A stretch of DNA of 64,000 nucleotides from Ignavibacteria bacterium. GTDB taxonomy: Bacteria > Bacteroidota > Ignavibacteria > Tepidaquicellales > Tepidaquicellaceae. The position numbers and the translations under genes are program-made. Below, piece after piece: positions 16,627 through 27,303 of this stretch (positions are counted from its first letter, which is position 1; each line of letters starts with the position of its first letter). Below the pieces are notes generated by a model. It was given only the letters and a program-made list of their open reading frames with translations, searched no databases and was not told the origin of the DNA. The stretch lies in NCBI GenBank assembly GCA_016704345.1, contig JADJAH010000003.1, forward strand, positions 434,001-498,000, written 5' to 3'.

Positions 16627-18748
16627 ATGAAAGCATTATTCTCAGCTTTGCTGATAATGCTGTGCGCATGGTCCACGGATTCAAATTCACAGGATCTTCC
16701 CGACTCAACGGAATATGAAACTGATGAAGTGATAATTTCCGCGACGCGTACAGAACAAAAAATAATTGACATCCCATTTTCCGTAAAGAGAGTTGACCAA
16801 TCGGAATGGACAACCAGCAGGAAACAGTCAATTAACGAAGTTATAAGAAACGTTCCGGGAGTCTGGTTTCAACCGAGATATGGCAACCATGATGTTAGAA
16901 TATCAATCAGAGGTTTTGGCACAAGATCCAATACAGGGATAAGAGGAATAAGGATTTTACTTGATGGAATTCCCGAATCTGAACCCGACGGGCAGACAAG
17001 GATTGAGGCCATAGACTTTGATGCTCTGGGTAAAATTGAAATTGCAAAAGGAAATCTGACATCGCTTTATACCAATGCGCCTGGCGGAGTAATAAACTTT
17101 TTCACTGACAAGTACTTTCCCGTTTCATTTGCCATGACAAACAATGAATTTGGTTCATATGATCTTAGAAAAAACGGCATTAAGATCGGAATAAATTCAG
17201 GATACCAAAGGTTCATGGCAAACTACAGCTATGAGAATTATCAGGGTTACAGGGAGCACAGTAACGAGTATCAGACCAGATTTAACTCCGTTTATGAAAT
17301 AGACCTGAATCCGGTTTCGAAGCTTGCACTCTATGGTTACTATGTTACCGGCGTTATAAAACTTCCGGGATCGCTGACCTTGGAAACAGTATAATGAAGA
17401 TGATCTAAAGGCAAATCCCCGTGATATCAGCCGTGATACGAAACGAGATTCGAAGAAGGGCAGGCTCGGAATTACTTACAGTACTAAGTTTGGGAAGACA
17501 AACAACAACTCAATTGAAATCACAACTTATGGCGCTATAAAGAATTTCGTCCGAACTGCTGCAACATACAGAATATTTGACAGGTCCGGTGTCGGCGGAT
17601 CCTTCCGCTATATCAATCAAACGAAATTTGGAAAGCGAACCAATGAGTTCTCATTTGGAAGTGATGCGTATTATCAGACAGGACCAATAGGTGAATTCAA
17701 CAATATCGGAGGTCTGAAAGGTGACAACCTTGAGATATATACTGATGAAACAATTTCCAATCTTGGTTTTTACTTCTCAAACAACTTTCCAATTATTGTT
17801 GATAAATTTAATTTACTTATCACCGGAAGATATGATGATGTGCTCTTCAATCAGGAAGACCTGTTAGCGGGATTCAAGAATGCTGAACGGAAATTTACCG
17901 GATTCACGCCAAAGGCGGCGCTGAATTACAAGATCCTTCCTAACATGGCATTTTATACTTCATACGGTCTTGGTTATGATGTCCCTGCAGGAAATGAACT
18001 TGAGAACTATCCTTTCTCTTCTGACGGCGGTCTTGGACTAATTAATCCTGATCTCGAAGCTCAGAACTCTAACTCATTTGAAATCGGCTACAAAGGAGAA
18101 ATCAATAGTGAGAAGACTAATATTTTCAAGAAGAACTTTTTTGAACTGACTTATTTCAACACTGTAATTGATAATGCCATTATTCCTTTTACAGCGGATG
18201 GAAATACATTTTACAGAAATGCCGCAAAAGTTGTGAGGAATGGAGTGGAATTCGGTTTCAATACAGAAATAATTAAAGGTCTGAAGTGGTTTGGATCATA
18301 CACCTATTCGAATTTCAAATATGATTCTTATCAGGCAATAAGTATTGATAATCAGGGAAATCTTTCCAGCAAAAATTATGATGGTAATGTTGAACCATCG
18401 AACCCTGAAAACTATGCAACAACGGAACTGGCTTATACAAGACAGTTCACAAAAAATCTGACGGCATACATTAAAGGATTTTACAGTTACACGAGTTCGA
18501 TGTTTGTTAATGATCAGAATGTTGACAGTCTTAAGACACAGAGTTATTCGTTACTTGGCGGACAGTTGGGCGCAACCGTGGATGCGGGCGATTTCAGAAT
18601 TGTCGGTTATGTTGGAATGAACAACATACTTGACGAAAAATATGTAGCATATATTCAGATAAACTCCGACAGACAGGAGTTTTACGAATCAGGTCCGAGG
18701 CAAAATATCTTTGGTGGATTGAATATTGCTTACATGTTCAGAAGATAG
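16627..18748 (+). pseudogene. TonB-dependent receptor, interrupted by one extra base
   Basis: The gene encodes an outer-membrane TonB-dependent receptor of about 706 residues. It has a signal peptide (MKALFSALLIMLCAW), a TonB-box-like DEVIISATR, a plug domain with VRISIRGFG, RILLDGIPESEPDGQ and YTNAPGGVINFF, and a barrel ending in IFGGLNIAYMFRR with a terminal aromatic/basic signature. The plug resembles FecA-like or copper receptors. One extra A in the run at 17384-17386 shifts the frame and gives a stop at 17392-17394; removing it restores LE-QYNEDDLKANP and a continuous frame to 18748. The indel may be a sequencing error, so the receptor may be functional. The context with HMA and Cys-rich proteins suggests metal or metallophore import. 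Confidence 0.85.
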
Positions 18749-18758
18749 CGACGAATAT

Positions 18759-18785
18759 GCCCGTGAGTGTCATCACGGGCTTTCT
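18759..18785 (+). terminator. Terminator after the TonB receptor
   Basis: A perfect 8-bp GC-rich stem (GCCCGTGA with TCACGGGC), 6-nt loop, then TTTCT, 10 bp after the receptor stop. The T-tract is short, but position and stem strength support it. Confidence 0.75.
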
Positions 18786-18932
18786 GATTTAGAATTGATT
18801 TTCTTTCACCGTTTTATTATTCAACCGATCAATTGATTTCCAAGCTTTCAACAGTGTTTGGATTTCTTGATCAATAGTCGCCCTGACAGGAATTTTTTTG
18901 TGAAATCAAAATTGAAAACTTCAAAACTCAGT

Positions 18933-20549
18933 ATGAGAAATATGAACCTTAAAGCATTTGCTTCTACTTTTCTTTTCCTTGCATTAATTTTTGCTGAAGA
19001 TGCCCGGTCACAGTTTCCAAGTTTCAGACTTTATCCATCAACAGCAAATCAGATCGAGCCGGTAATTGTCAGGCATCCGACCAATCATAACATAATGTTT
19101 GCAAGTTCATTTACAATTCGGCTATCCTTCAAGAGTGAAGGAGTCTATGTGACAACCGACGGAGGCGCTACCTGGAGAGGTACTGATACACTCGCAGGCG
19201 CTCCCGTTACCAATCACGGCGGAGACCCGGGTCCTATGATAGATAAGGATGGAAGATTCATACTAACTCATCAGGGAGGATTTGTACTTGGGATGTATTC
19301 GAATTTCTCAACAAACCAGGGATTAACCTGGTCTGCAAATAATCAAATAGCCGGAGATGATCAGGATAAAGGAAGCCCTGCTACGGATGACGTTCCCACG
19401 AGTCCATACTATGGTAGAACATATTTGATCTGGACGAGATTTACGAATCCGTTTCCTGCGGTGCTTTCTTACACTACAAACGGAGGCGTCAACTGGTCTT
19501 CAATAACTCAGGTAAACAACTCTTTATCAGGCAGGCAATCGGTTGGTCCTCAAATGGTCATTGGTCCCGAAGGGCAATGTTACGCAACATGGGCATCGGC
19601 TAGTCTTTCTTCTCCATTTGCCGAACTTGGAATTGGTTTTGCAAAATCAACCAACGGCGGAGTGAATTGGAGCGTGAACGAAAATGCATATCAATGCAAC
19701 GGTATAAAGACTTCTTCACTGCAGCCTTGGGGAATCAGAGTAAATGGAAATCCGTGGATAGATGTTGACAGAACAGGAGGCCCGAGGAACGGATGGATCT
19801 ATATTGTTGAAGCCGAGAAGAATCTCGCACCGGCAGGAACTGATCCTGACATTGTGTTTCATCGCTCAACAGACGGCGGAACAACATGGTCGCCGGGTGT
19901 AAGAGTGAATCAGGATCCGATCAACAACGGAAGGAATCAGATCTTTCCTGCAATGCGCGTTGACGAGAACGGAGGAATCAATGTCATTTACATTGACGGA
20001 AGAAACAGCCCTGACTCTGCACAGACATATCTTTCCCGCTCAACCGATGGCGGCACTACATGGAAAGATTATCTTGTGAGTGACCACAAATTCAAACCTA
20101 AGGGTATTGCGGGCGCAGGCTCAGGAAATCAGGGTGACAACCTCGGCATTACATCCGGCAACAATAAACTCTGGCCCGTTTGGATGGATGATGTTACAGG
20201 TGTGTATCAGGTATGGACTGCGCCAATCGATCTCAGCACAATCGGGATCAATCAAATCAGCGCAGAAGTTCCGGAAAGTTTTAAACTAATGCAGAACTAC
20301 CCAAATCCTTTTAACCCGTCAACGAAGATAAGATTTAGTGTGCCGTCAGATGCAAGGGGTTCCGTTGTCAAAATAGTAGTGTATGATGCACTTGGCAAGG
20401 AAGTGAGTTTACTTGCAAATCAATACTTCACACCGGGAGAATATGAAACTGACTTCACATCATCCGGTATTGCAAGCGGAGTTTACTTCTACTCAATGTA
20501 CGTTGACGGAAAGTCTGTGGCAACGAAGAGAATGGCGGCACTGAAATAG
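18933..20549 (+). CDS. T9SS-sorted BNR/sialidase-like propeller protein
   Basis: The protein has about 538 residues from the ATG at 18933 (MRNMNLKAF). The frame opens upstream at a TTG, but the signal peptide (ASTFLFLALIFA, cleavage near DARSQ) starts here. The body carries BNR-type blades, for example YVTTDGGATW, STNGGVNW, STDGGTTWSPG and STDGGTTWKDY, with AIRMRV-like conserved sialidase-fold spacing. The C-terminal 85 residues are a T9SS type A sorting domain (LMQNYPNPFNPST to KRMAALK). It is predicted to be surface-exposed. Clear sialidase catalytic residues are not identifiable. It converges on another T9SS gene, the two separated only by inverted heptamer repeats. Confidence 0.87.
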   Translation: MRNMNLKAFASTFLFLALIFAEDARSQFPSFRLYPSTANQIEPVIVRHPTNHNIMFASSFTIRLSFKSEGVYVTTDGGATWRGTDTLAGAPVTNHGGDPGPMIDKDGRFILTHQGGFVLGMYSNFSTNQGLTWSANNQIAGDDQDKGSPATDDVPTSPYYGRTYLIWTRFTNPFPAVLSYTTNGGVNWSSITQVNNSLSGRQSVGPQMVIGPEGQCYATWASASLSSPFAELGIGFAKSTNGGVNWSVNENAYQCNGIKTSSLQPWGIRVNGNPWIDVDRTGGPRNGWIYIVEAEKNLAPAGTDPDIVFHRSTDGGTTWSPGVRVNQDPINNGRNQIFPAMRVDENGGINVIYIDGRNSPDSAQTYLSRSTDGGTTWKDYLVSDHKFKPKGIAGAGSGNQGDNLGITSGNNKLWPVWMDDVTGVYQVWTAPIDLSTIGINQISAEVPESFKLMQNYPNPFNPSTKIRFSVPSDARGSVVKIVVYDALGKEVSLLANQYFTPGEYETDFTSSGIASGVYFYSMYVDGKSVATKRMAALK

Positions 20550-20633
20550 AATTAAGAATTAAGAATTAGGAATTAAGAATTAGAGGGCAAATTTGTACCC
20601 AATTCCTAATTCCTAATTCGTAATTCGTAATTC
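20549..20633. repeat. Inverted pair of 7-bp tandem repeats between convergent genes
   Basis: Five GAATTA(A/G) units at 20549-20583 are followed, after an 18-bp spacer containing GGGCAAATTTGTACCC, by AATTC(C/G)T units at 20601-20633. The right array is the reverse complement of the left, so the transcript can fold into a long hairpin. It may serve as a bidirectional terminator for the two convergent T9SS genes. Confidence 0.85.
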
Positions 20634-23112
20634 ACTTCACGAGCAGCATTTTCTTCACATCCGAATACTCGCCTGCATTCAGCCTGTAATAATAAACACC
20701 TGCAGATAATCCTGAACCATCAAAACTTACAGAGTGGCTACCCGGACTCTTCTGCTCATTCACCAATGTTCTAACTTCACGGCCAAGGGCATCAAATACC
20801 TTTAAGACAACATTCTGCTGATCTTTCAGATTGTATCTGATAACAGTGCTTGGATTAAACGGATTCGGATAATTTTGCTCCAGTGCGTAGTCATCGGCGT
20901 TCAGCGAAGAATTGCCGACAGAAAGAATTGTATTGAGATCAAAGGTGAAGCATCCTCTGCCGTGAGTCGCAGCAAGAAGAAGAGCCGGACCTTCTTTGTA
21001 TTTCAGATCATAGACCTCGACATTCGGGAATCCTGTATTGAACGACACCCAGTTCGCTCCGTCATTTGTTGAGCTGAACACACCAAGATCTGTGCCTACA
21101 AAGATCATCCTCGGAGATGTATGACGAATTGCAATACTGCTGTGTCCGATGTTGGGAAGATTTGAGGATATGCTGAACCAGTTCTGCCCGTTGTTTGTAG
21201 TCTTGTAAACATGCTTGTTAACGGTTGCTCCGCCGAATGTTGCGTAACAAGCATCATCGTTTTCATGATCTACCCAGAAGTCGCTGACATAAGGAAATCC
21301 TGTCTGAGTTGACCAGTTGATTCCACCGTTTGTTGTTACATGTATCCTGCCGTTGCTTGTTCCGATATAGATCTTCCCGGTGTCACGCTTGCTGATTCCG
21401 ATAGCGGACACACTGCCGCTGATAATCGAGGTAGTGGCGATCTGTCTCCATCCGGTTGAACTGGTTGCTGTCTGAGCTTCGGCAGTTTTCCAGACATCGG
21501 CTCTTCCGAATACAATTGTGTTATGATCTCCCGGCGCCATCTCGTATGGATTGTAGAACAATCCTCCGGTTGAGCCGCTTGGTGTAATATTCGAAAAGGA
21601 TACGCCAAAGTTTGCAGACCGTTGAATAGAGCCGTTGACATATTGTCCATAAACAAATCCAACATCAACAGGATCAACGATCGTATAGCCACCGTCACCG
21701 GTAGTTCTTTGTATCCATTCGATGCCGTAGTTTGTGCTGGTATTCTTGTTATTGTCCTGCGTACCGCCGTAAAGTTTGTTAATATCCGTCGGATCGTAAT
21801 CAGCGCTTTGATATTGCAGAGTTGAAAGAGTTGCATTGAGGTCTAACCATGAGTTTGCATTATCCTGAGAGACATACACGCCGCCGTCAGAGCAGCAATA
21901 AAGAACGCTTCCCTTGTATGCAAACCAATGTATATCAGCATGTGAGAACTCGCCGGAGAAAGTTGTTGACCAAACTGTTTCTCTGTCCAGAGTTACACCC
22001 GAATTGGTTGAAGCATAAATATCTATGCCTCCGACAATAACATGGTTTGGATTTCCGGGAACAACAACGACAGCATTATCATACCAGCCCTGTGAGCCGA
22101 GATAATTTGTAGTACTGTTCTGAAGAGTCCAAAGTTCACCTCCGTTTGTGGTCTTGTAAAGCCCGTTAAGAGAACCGCTTGAGGACGCAACGCTTGCATA
22201 AAGTATTTCCGGATTATCTGGTGACATCGCAAGCTGTGTTCTTCTGCCGTTTCCTGTTGAGAGTCCGTTCGTCAGAAGCGTCCAGACAGTGCCGCCGTCT
22301 GTTGATTTGAATATCTGACTCTGTCCCGAACCGCTTGCGGCATAGACTATCTGCGGGTTAACAGGATTTATAACGAGTGAAGTTGAATTGATGAACAGGA
22401 CATTTGTCCAGTTGAGGCCGGCATTAGTTGACTTGAACACCCCTGCGTTGCCAGCACAAAGCAAATTGCTTGTGTTAATAGGATCAATTACAATTTTACC
22501 TACATATTGTCCGATGAAAGAAGCAGCAACAATTTTAGTCCACGTGACTCCGGCATTAGTTGACTTATAAACCCCGTCACCGTATTGGCTGTCGCCCGAG
22601 TAATTCAGTTCGCCGGTTCCATAGTAAAGTATATTCGGATTTAGCGGGTCTATTGCAATGTCTCCGCTGGAGATAGAGCCGAGGTTGTCCGTAAGCACTG
22701 TCCAGTTGTTTCCGTTGTCTGTTGTCTTCCATACTCCGCCCTGTGCAGCGGCGATATACATTATGTTTGGGTTTGTGGGATGAAACACAATTGAGTTAGT
22801 TCTTCCCGAAACAAAATTATTTCCGGTCCTTGCATAAAACATCCCTTTTGGATTGACGCTCACCCAGTTTGACATTGCAGTGAAACTTCCCGGCAAGTCT
22901 CTGTCTTTCGGGATCTGCATTTTCTGCATCACGGCTTTTTCATAAGCGCCTTCCGGAAGCTTCAGCCCCGGGCCACCCGCGCGCCTGTCGAGTATGTAGC
23001 GTTCTCTTTGTTCAATTGTAAGTGCTGTTTCACCTTCCTCGGTTTCCTGTGCAAATATATTTGCTGAGATGATTACGAATAGTGTCAGTAGTGAAATGAA
23101 TAAGTGTTTCAT
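20632..23112 (-). CDS. T9SS-sorted VPS10/sortilin-like propeller protein
   Basis: The protein has about 826 residues from the start MKHLFISLLTLFV at 23112; the frame extends further upstream but the signal peptide (cleavage near IFAQ) fixes this start. The mature protein begins with an acidic linker and then shows many propeller blades: GGVWKTTDNGNNW, DGVYKSTNAGVTW, GLYKTTNGGELW, VYKTTNNGQNW, ending in LAATHGRGCFTFDLN. A T9SS type A domain follows (LEQNYPNPFNPST to KKMLLVK). Its architecture is the same as the 9520-12069 protein, including the HGR motif before the sorting domain. Surface display and a binding or scaffold role are inferred. Confidence 0.88.
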   Translation of the reverse strand: MKHLFISLLTLFVIISANIFAQETEEGETALTIEQRERYILDRRAGGPGLKLPEGAYEKAVMQKMQIPKDRDLPGSFTAMSNWVSVNPKGMFYARTGNNFVSGRTNSIVFHPTNPNIMYIAAAQGGVWKTTDNGNNWTVLTDNLGSISSGDIAIDPLNPNILYYGTGELNYSGDSQYGDGVYKSTNAGVTWTKIVAASFIGQYVGKIVIDPINTSNLLCAGNAGVFKSTNAGLNWTNVLFINSTSLVINPVNPQIVYAASGSGQSQIFKSTDGGTVWTLLTNGLSTGNGRRTQLAMSPDNPEILYASVASSSGSLNGLYKTTNGGELWTLQNSTTNYLGSQGWYDNAVVVVPGNPNHVIVGGIDIYASTNSGVTLDRETVWSTTFSGEFSHADIHWFAYKGSVLYCCSDGGVYVSQDNANSWLDLNATLSTLQYQSADYDPTDINKLYGGTQDNNKNTSTNYGIEWIQRTTGDGGYTIVDPVDVGFVYGQYVNGSIQRSANFGVSFSNITPSGSTGGLFYNPYEMAPGDHNTIVFGRADVWKTAEAQTATSSTGWRQIATTSIISGSVSAIGISKRDTGKIYIGTSNGRIHVTTNGGINWSTQTGFPYVSDFWVDHENDDACYATFGGATVNKHVYKTTNNGQNWFSISSNLPNIGHSSIAIRHTSPRMIFVGTDLGVFSSTNDGANWVSFNTGFPNVEVYDLKYKEGPALLLAATHGRGCFTFDLNTILSVGNSSLNADDYALEQNYPNPFNPSTVIRYNLKDQQNVVLKVFDALGREVRTLVNEQKSPGSHSVSFDGSGLSAGVYYYRLNAGEYSDVKKMLLVK

Positions 23113-23216
23113 TTTTTGGGTTTGATTTAAAGCAAGATAGGATTTAGTTAAATGGAATTCTATAAAAAGAATAGCCCCTTTCACCAGAGGAAAGATCCTT
23201 TCTGAAAATGATTTCT

Positions 23217-23242
23217 CCCGCCGACATAAAAGTGCAGGCGGG
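23217..23242 (-). terminator. GC-rich hairpin downstream of the decayed T9SS copy
   Basis: CCCGCC at 23217-23222 pairs with GGCGGG at 23237-23242 around a 14-nt loop. It lies between two minus-strand T9SS genes. No T-tract follows, so it may be a weak terminator or only an mRNA hairpin. Confidence 0.45.
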
Positions 23243-23311
23243 CTTGTCAGTCCTTTATCTGCGGAACCGGCTGTTTCATTTTGCTGATTACTATTGAGGC
23301 GACAAATGTCG

Positions 23312-24674
23312 TTATTTCAGAACGATCATTTTCTTCGTATCCAATACAATGCCGTCAATACTCAGCGAGTAAAAATAAACTCCGCTTGAATTTTCATTGG
23401 TAGTGTAATCAACTTCATACTCTCCTGAAGCGAATTGTTTGTTCAGAAGCTCCACAAGTTTCCTTCCGGTTATGTCAAATATCCCGATAGACACAGTTCC
23501 CCCTTTATTTAATTCAAATCTTATCTTCGTTGATCCGTTGAAAGGGTTCGGATAATTCTGATGTAAAACAAAATCTCCGGGAAGGATATCTGAAATCTGC
23601 CGCACAGATGTGAAAGTCGTATCTCCACCAGTGGTAGTATGGATACCTGTTTGTTTTTGTCTGTACGCCCAGCCATTCATTTTGCCTTCAAAATCAACAT
23701 GCCAATATTGCCCTATATGAATAGATGTGTCCGGCAATTGGTAGACCCAGTTAATCCCTCCATTGCTGGTGAAATATAACATGCCTCTCCCGTTTGATGG
23801 CAGTCCGAACAAACAAATCCCACCCACACCCCACAATGAATCACTTCCCACATTTGACATACTGAAGAAAGGAGTTACATAAACGTTACCACCTGAAGGA
23901 AGAATCTGAGAAAACCAATTTAATCCTCCATTTGTAGTTGCCTTAATTGGAGATACTATTCCACAGAACCAGCCCTTCAGACTGTCAGCAAAGTATATAT
24001 CATAAAATGTCTGGTTATTATCTACATCATTCCAATTAAATCCGCCATTTGTTGTTCTTCTAACATAACGCAGTCCGCTGTTCAAAGCGCAAATCCATGT
24101 TTGCGTTTAGCATATGAATCTTGTCAGGATTCTGCCCTATTTGACTCCACAATCTTTGCCACGATGTTCCACCATTCGTTGTGCGGAATACACCGCCGGT
24201 GAGACTTTCTGTATCTGTCAGCCAAATTGTATCTTCGTTTAATACAAACATATTCTCCGGGAAGATACCAGATGTATTTACATTAAACCAAGTTTGCCCG
24301 GAGTTAGTAGTCTTCCATAAGAAGTTCCGGCAGGCATATCCTGTATTAACATCCAAAAACATTATTCTGCTGAATCCTCCAATTGTATTCGTCGGTCCCT
24401 TCAAAGATTCAAACCATGTTTCACCTCCGTCTGTTGTTTTGACAATAAATGCCGTATCATTAGCGGTGGCACTGGTGTAACGGCAAACCCGTAAAACTAT
24501 CAAGAAATGTGATATCCTTATCCCGCAAGATCCTTGGCAAACAAACTGCTGCCGCCATGCTCCCGGCGGGTTATGCTGAAAGTTGAATGCATTGATGAAT
24601 ATGAAAATGCTTAAGGAAAAGAACAAGTTTGTGAGAATGTTAAATTTGCGTGAGACTTGTGTTGTTTCCTTCAT
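23312..24674 (-). pseudogene. Decayed copy 1 of the HTSHTR-type T9SS propeller family
   Basis: Starting at MKETTQVSRKF (24674) the sequence follows the intact paralogue at 59969-61330: the segment FINAFNFQHNPPGAWRQQF, BNR motifs TTDGGETW and TTNSGQTW, the DTIWLTDTESLTGG block and the C-terminal NYPNPFNGSTKIRFE to KKMIVLK. The frame shifts at least three to four times: two compensating shifts between about 24480 and 24545, and two near 24085-24105. The C-terminal 110 residues are almost identical to the intact copy while the middle differs. Several independent lesions suggest real decay, although window-wide indels mean some may be sequence errors. It begins 19 bp after the hypothetical gene upstream. 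Confidence 0.8.
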
Positions 24675-24693
24675 GGTCGTGGTATATGCAAGT

Positions 24694-25746
24694 TCAGAAG
24701 TTTCTTCCTGCAGCCGCAGTTCGTGAGTATAGCTTGCTGCATTCTGCTTCATAAGCCGTCAGTCTATTGCTCACATAATTAACGCAGGCAACATTGCACT
24801 GCTTTACTCCTTTGGGAAAGTAGCTCTGAATATCAAATCTGTTTGCACCTTGTTTATTGCCGGCAACAAGGAACTTTGCCTCGCTTGCTATCCACCATTC
24901 ATACTGCTGAGATACTGATGGGTCAAGCAACTCATCTGCTATCAAGTCATCAATTCGAACTCTGTCTATCCACAAGTCACATTCGCCGTACCAACGGATG
25001 CGGATCTCGCCGGTGTAATTGACTATTTGCGTGTTGTGAGTTCCTGTTTCGAGTGCTTTGCCCAGAATGCTTAACATTGATGTGTCTCCCATTCCCAAAA
25101 AGTTGAAATTGTCTTTGTAATTTCCGTCATAACCTGAATTGAAATCTTCAAAAAAATTGGCAGCCTTTATCACTGACTTTTTCACTATTCTGCCTCTGCT
25201 GTCACACACGATTACTTCACATACCCTGGCAGAAGGGTTGTTCACTGCAAAAGCAGAGTCTATTCTGATTCTGGGCTTTATCTTGTAGATGCGTTCCGCC
25301 TCTTGCAGATAATTTTCAATTTCATTCCCTTCTGATGCGGAAGTTATATTGCCGAATGTAAATCCGGAAAGCACAATACCGGAAGAATCGATTCTGTCGC
25401 CGGAGTAGTTAGAAGAAGCGGAACGAAAATATCTGACCTTGCTTCCTTTACCCAACCTGACATCGATTGAATCAATGCCGCCTGCGTGCTGAAGTTTCAG
25501 AAAGCTTTGGGCTGAATGAAGAGTGCTCGTTTCTTCACACTCATGTTCAAATCTCTGCCCGTAACAGATCCATTCGATTTTCGGCCTTCCTTCATGCAGC
25601 CGCGAACTGCTGTCAAACGGAATAATGTTCTCAACTGAAAGCAAATCCATAACCTGTCTATCCTCAAGCTTCTTTTCAGATTCAAAGCTCAGTATGGCAA
25701 TTGCAGAAGCAATTAAGGCCAGAGAAATATAAATTCTGTTCTTCAT
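24694..25746 (-). CDS. Hypothetical exported protein
   Basis: This 350-residue protein starts with a hydrophobic segment (IYISLALIASAIAILSF) that looks like a signal anchor. The rest is mixed alpha/beta with a cysteine-containing WICYGQRFEHECEE near residue 60, a Gly/Asp-rich SGYDGNYKDNFNFLG near 205, and a C-terminal region with several cysteines. I recognise no domain and no sorting tag. It sits exactly between two decayed copies of the HTSHTR family on the same strand, with only 19 bp to the downstream copy, and its C-terminus may have been changed by that junction. Function unknown. Confidence 0.6.
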   Translation of the reverse strand: MKNRIYISLALIASAIAILSFESEKKLEDRQVMDLLSVENIIPFDSSSRLHEGRPKIEWICYGQRFEHECEETSTLHSAQSFLKLQHAGGIDSIDVRLGKGSKVRYFRSASSNYSGDRIDSSGIVLSGFTFGNITSASEGNEIENYLQEAERIYKIKPRIRIDSAFAVNNPSARVCEVIVCDSRGRIVKKSVIKAANFFEDFNSGYDGNYKDNFNFLGMGDTSMLSILGKALETGTHNTQIVNYTGEIRIRWYGECDLWIDRVRIDDLIADELLDPSVSQQYEWWIASEAKFLVAGNKQGANRFDIQSYFPKGVKQCNVACVNYVSNRLTAYEAECSKLYSRTAAAGRNF

Positions 25747-25789
25747 TTGTTTTTTTGTTTGAGTTCTCTCGTTTTAGGATTATGCGTTG

Positions 25790-27155
25790 TCATTTCAGAA
25801 CGATCATTTTCTTCGTATCCAATATAGTGCCGTCAACACTCAGTGAATAGAAATAGACTCCGCTTGAATTTTCATTGGTAGTGTAATCAACTTCATATTC
25901 TCCTGAAGTGAATTGTTTGTTCACAAGATCCACAAGTTTTCTTCCGGTTATGTCAAATATCTCAATAGACACAGTTCCCCTTGATTGATCTCAAATCTTA
26001 TCTTCGTTGATCCGTTGAACGGGTTCGGATAATTCTGATGTAAAATAAAATCTCCGGGAAGGATATCTGAAATCTGCCGCACAGATGTGAAAGTCGTATC
26101 TCCACCGGTGGTGGTATGGATACCGGTAGGTCGATACCCTGCGTAAGCCCAACCTTTAAGCCGACCAACAAAATCCAAAAGAAAATACTGGCCTATTCGA
26201 ATAGAAGTATCAGGCAATTGGAATGACCAGTTGTTTCCCCTATTACTTGTGAAATACAGTATTCCTCTTGCATTTGATTGAGGTCCGAATCTCAAACGCC
26301 ACCAACGCCCCACAATGAATCACTTCCACAGTGAAATTTCAAACAAGGAGTAAGTAAATGTTACCACCAGAAGGCAATTGCTTGAGAAACCAAGTTAAGT
26401 CCGCCATTTGTTGTTGCTTTCATTATAACATTTCCAGCCAGCTCTCCAGCCATTTAAACTGTCCGAAAATACATATCCCAAGAAGATGATTACCCTGGTC
26501 AACAACAAACCAATTAAATCCGCTGTTACTCGTTCTTTCTAACATACAATGCAGTCCTTGTTAACCTGTGAAATGAATCCATTCCGTCCGTCAATCATGT
26601 AGATCCTGTCCGGATTAAATGACCCCAGACTCAACTGCCTTACCCAGCTCGTTCCACCATTCGTTGTGCGGAATACTCCGCCGGTGAGACCTTCGGTGCA
26701 CACGAACCAAATTGTGTCTGAACTCAGTACAAAGATGTCCTCAGCAAAGTCGGAGTATTAACCAAACTCCAATTTTGGCCAGCATCTGTAGTCTTCATCA
26801 TTCCGTAATTCAGGCCAAAAAAGCCTCCGGCAAAGCCTTCGTTTTCGCTAATGAATTGGATTCTCTTAAATATAAATTGCACGGATGTTGTATCTTCATA
26901 AATTATCAACCAATTCTCTCCGCCGTTTGTCGTTTTCAAAATGAAATTAAGTTGTGCAACAGCATATCCGGTTAGACTGTCAAGAAAGACTACATCTTCA
27001 ATATCCAATCCTTGTATTTCCGGCATAAACTGCTGCCGCCACGCTCCCGGCGGGTTATGCTGAAAGTTGAATGCATTGATGAAAATGAAGATGCTAAAGA
27101 AATAAAACAGGCCCGAAAGAAACCTGACTGCGCGGGTATGTGAGGTGTGATTCAT
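25790..27155 (-). pseudogene. Decayed copy 2 of the HTSHTR-type T9SS propeller family
   Basis: The start MNHTSHTRAVRFLSG matches the intact paralogue (MKHTSHTRAVRFLSG). The N-terminal 143 codons are open, and then frames break repeatedly: a stop after LLRTSLY, re-entry with ARGILYFTSNRG near 26260, and another shift between FEINQGELC and the final MSIEIFDITGRK (near 25960-25985). The C-terminus is nearly identical to the other copies (DILPGDFILHQNYPNPFNG). The spacing and flanks match the intact locus at 59.6-61.3 kb, so this is an orthologous-in-layout but decayed duplicate. Its 5' flank carries an inserted element. Confidence 0.82.
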
Positions 27156-27178
27156 AATAACTTCCTTTATACAAACTT

Positions 27179-27303
27179 TATTCTACTGGTTACAAAGCCC
27201 CAGCTTTGTAACCGAAATCTATGATCAGCATTCCCAGCTGGGGCTTGGAACGAGTATTTTAACCTGACTGCGGGGATGTGAGGTGTTTTTCAAAACCAAA
27301 CTT
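27179..27303. repeat. Inserted palindromic segment and duplicated gene-start fragment
   Basis: This 125-bp segment lies between two CAAACTT repeats (27172-27178 and 27297-27303) in the 5' flank of decayed copy 2 and is absent from the intact locus. It contains a 26-bp palindrome at 27188-27213 (GGTTACAAAG, CCCCAG, CTTTGTAACC), an imperfect second palindrome near 27230-27253 (TTCCCAGC to GCTTGGAA), and at 27261-27285 a partial copy of the gene start found at 27121-27147. Confidence 0.75.

Noticed and set aside
17380..17394. Programmed frameshifting in the TonB receptor
   Set aside because: The site is a short AAA with no slippery heptamer or downstream structure, and similar indels occur in many unrelated genes nearby, so mutation or sequence error is simpler.
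20549..20633. Insertion-sequence remnant between the convergent T9SS genes
   Set aside because: Only heptamer arrays are present; there is no transposase frame, no terminal repeat pair of IS type and no target duplication.
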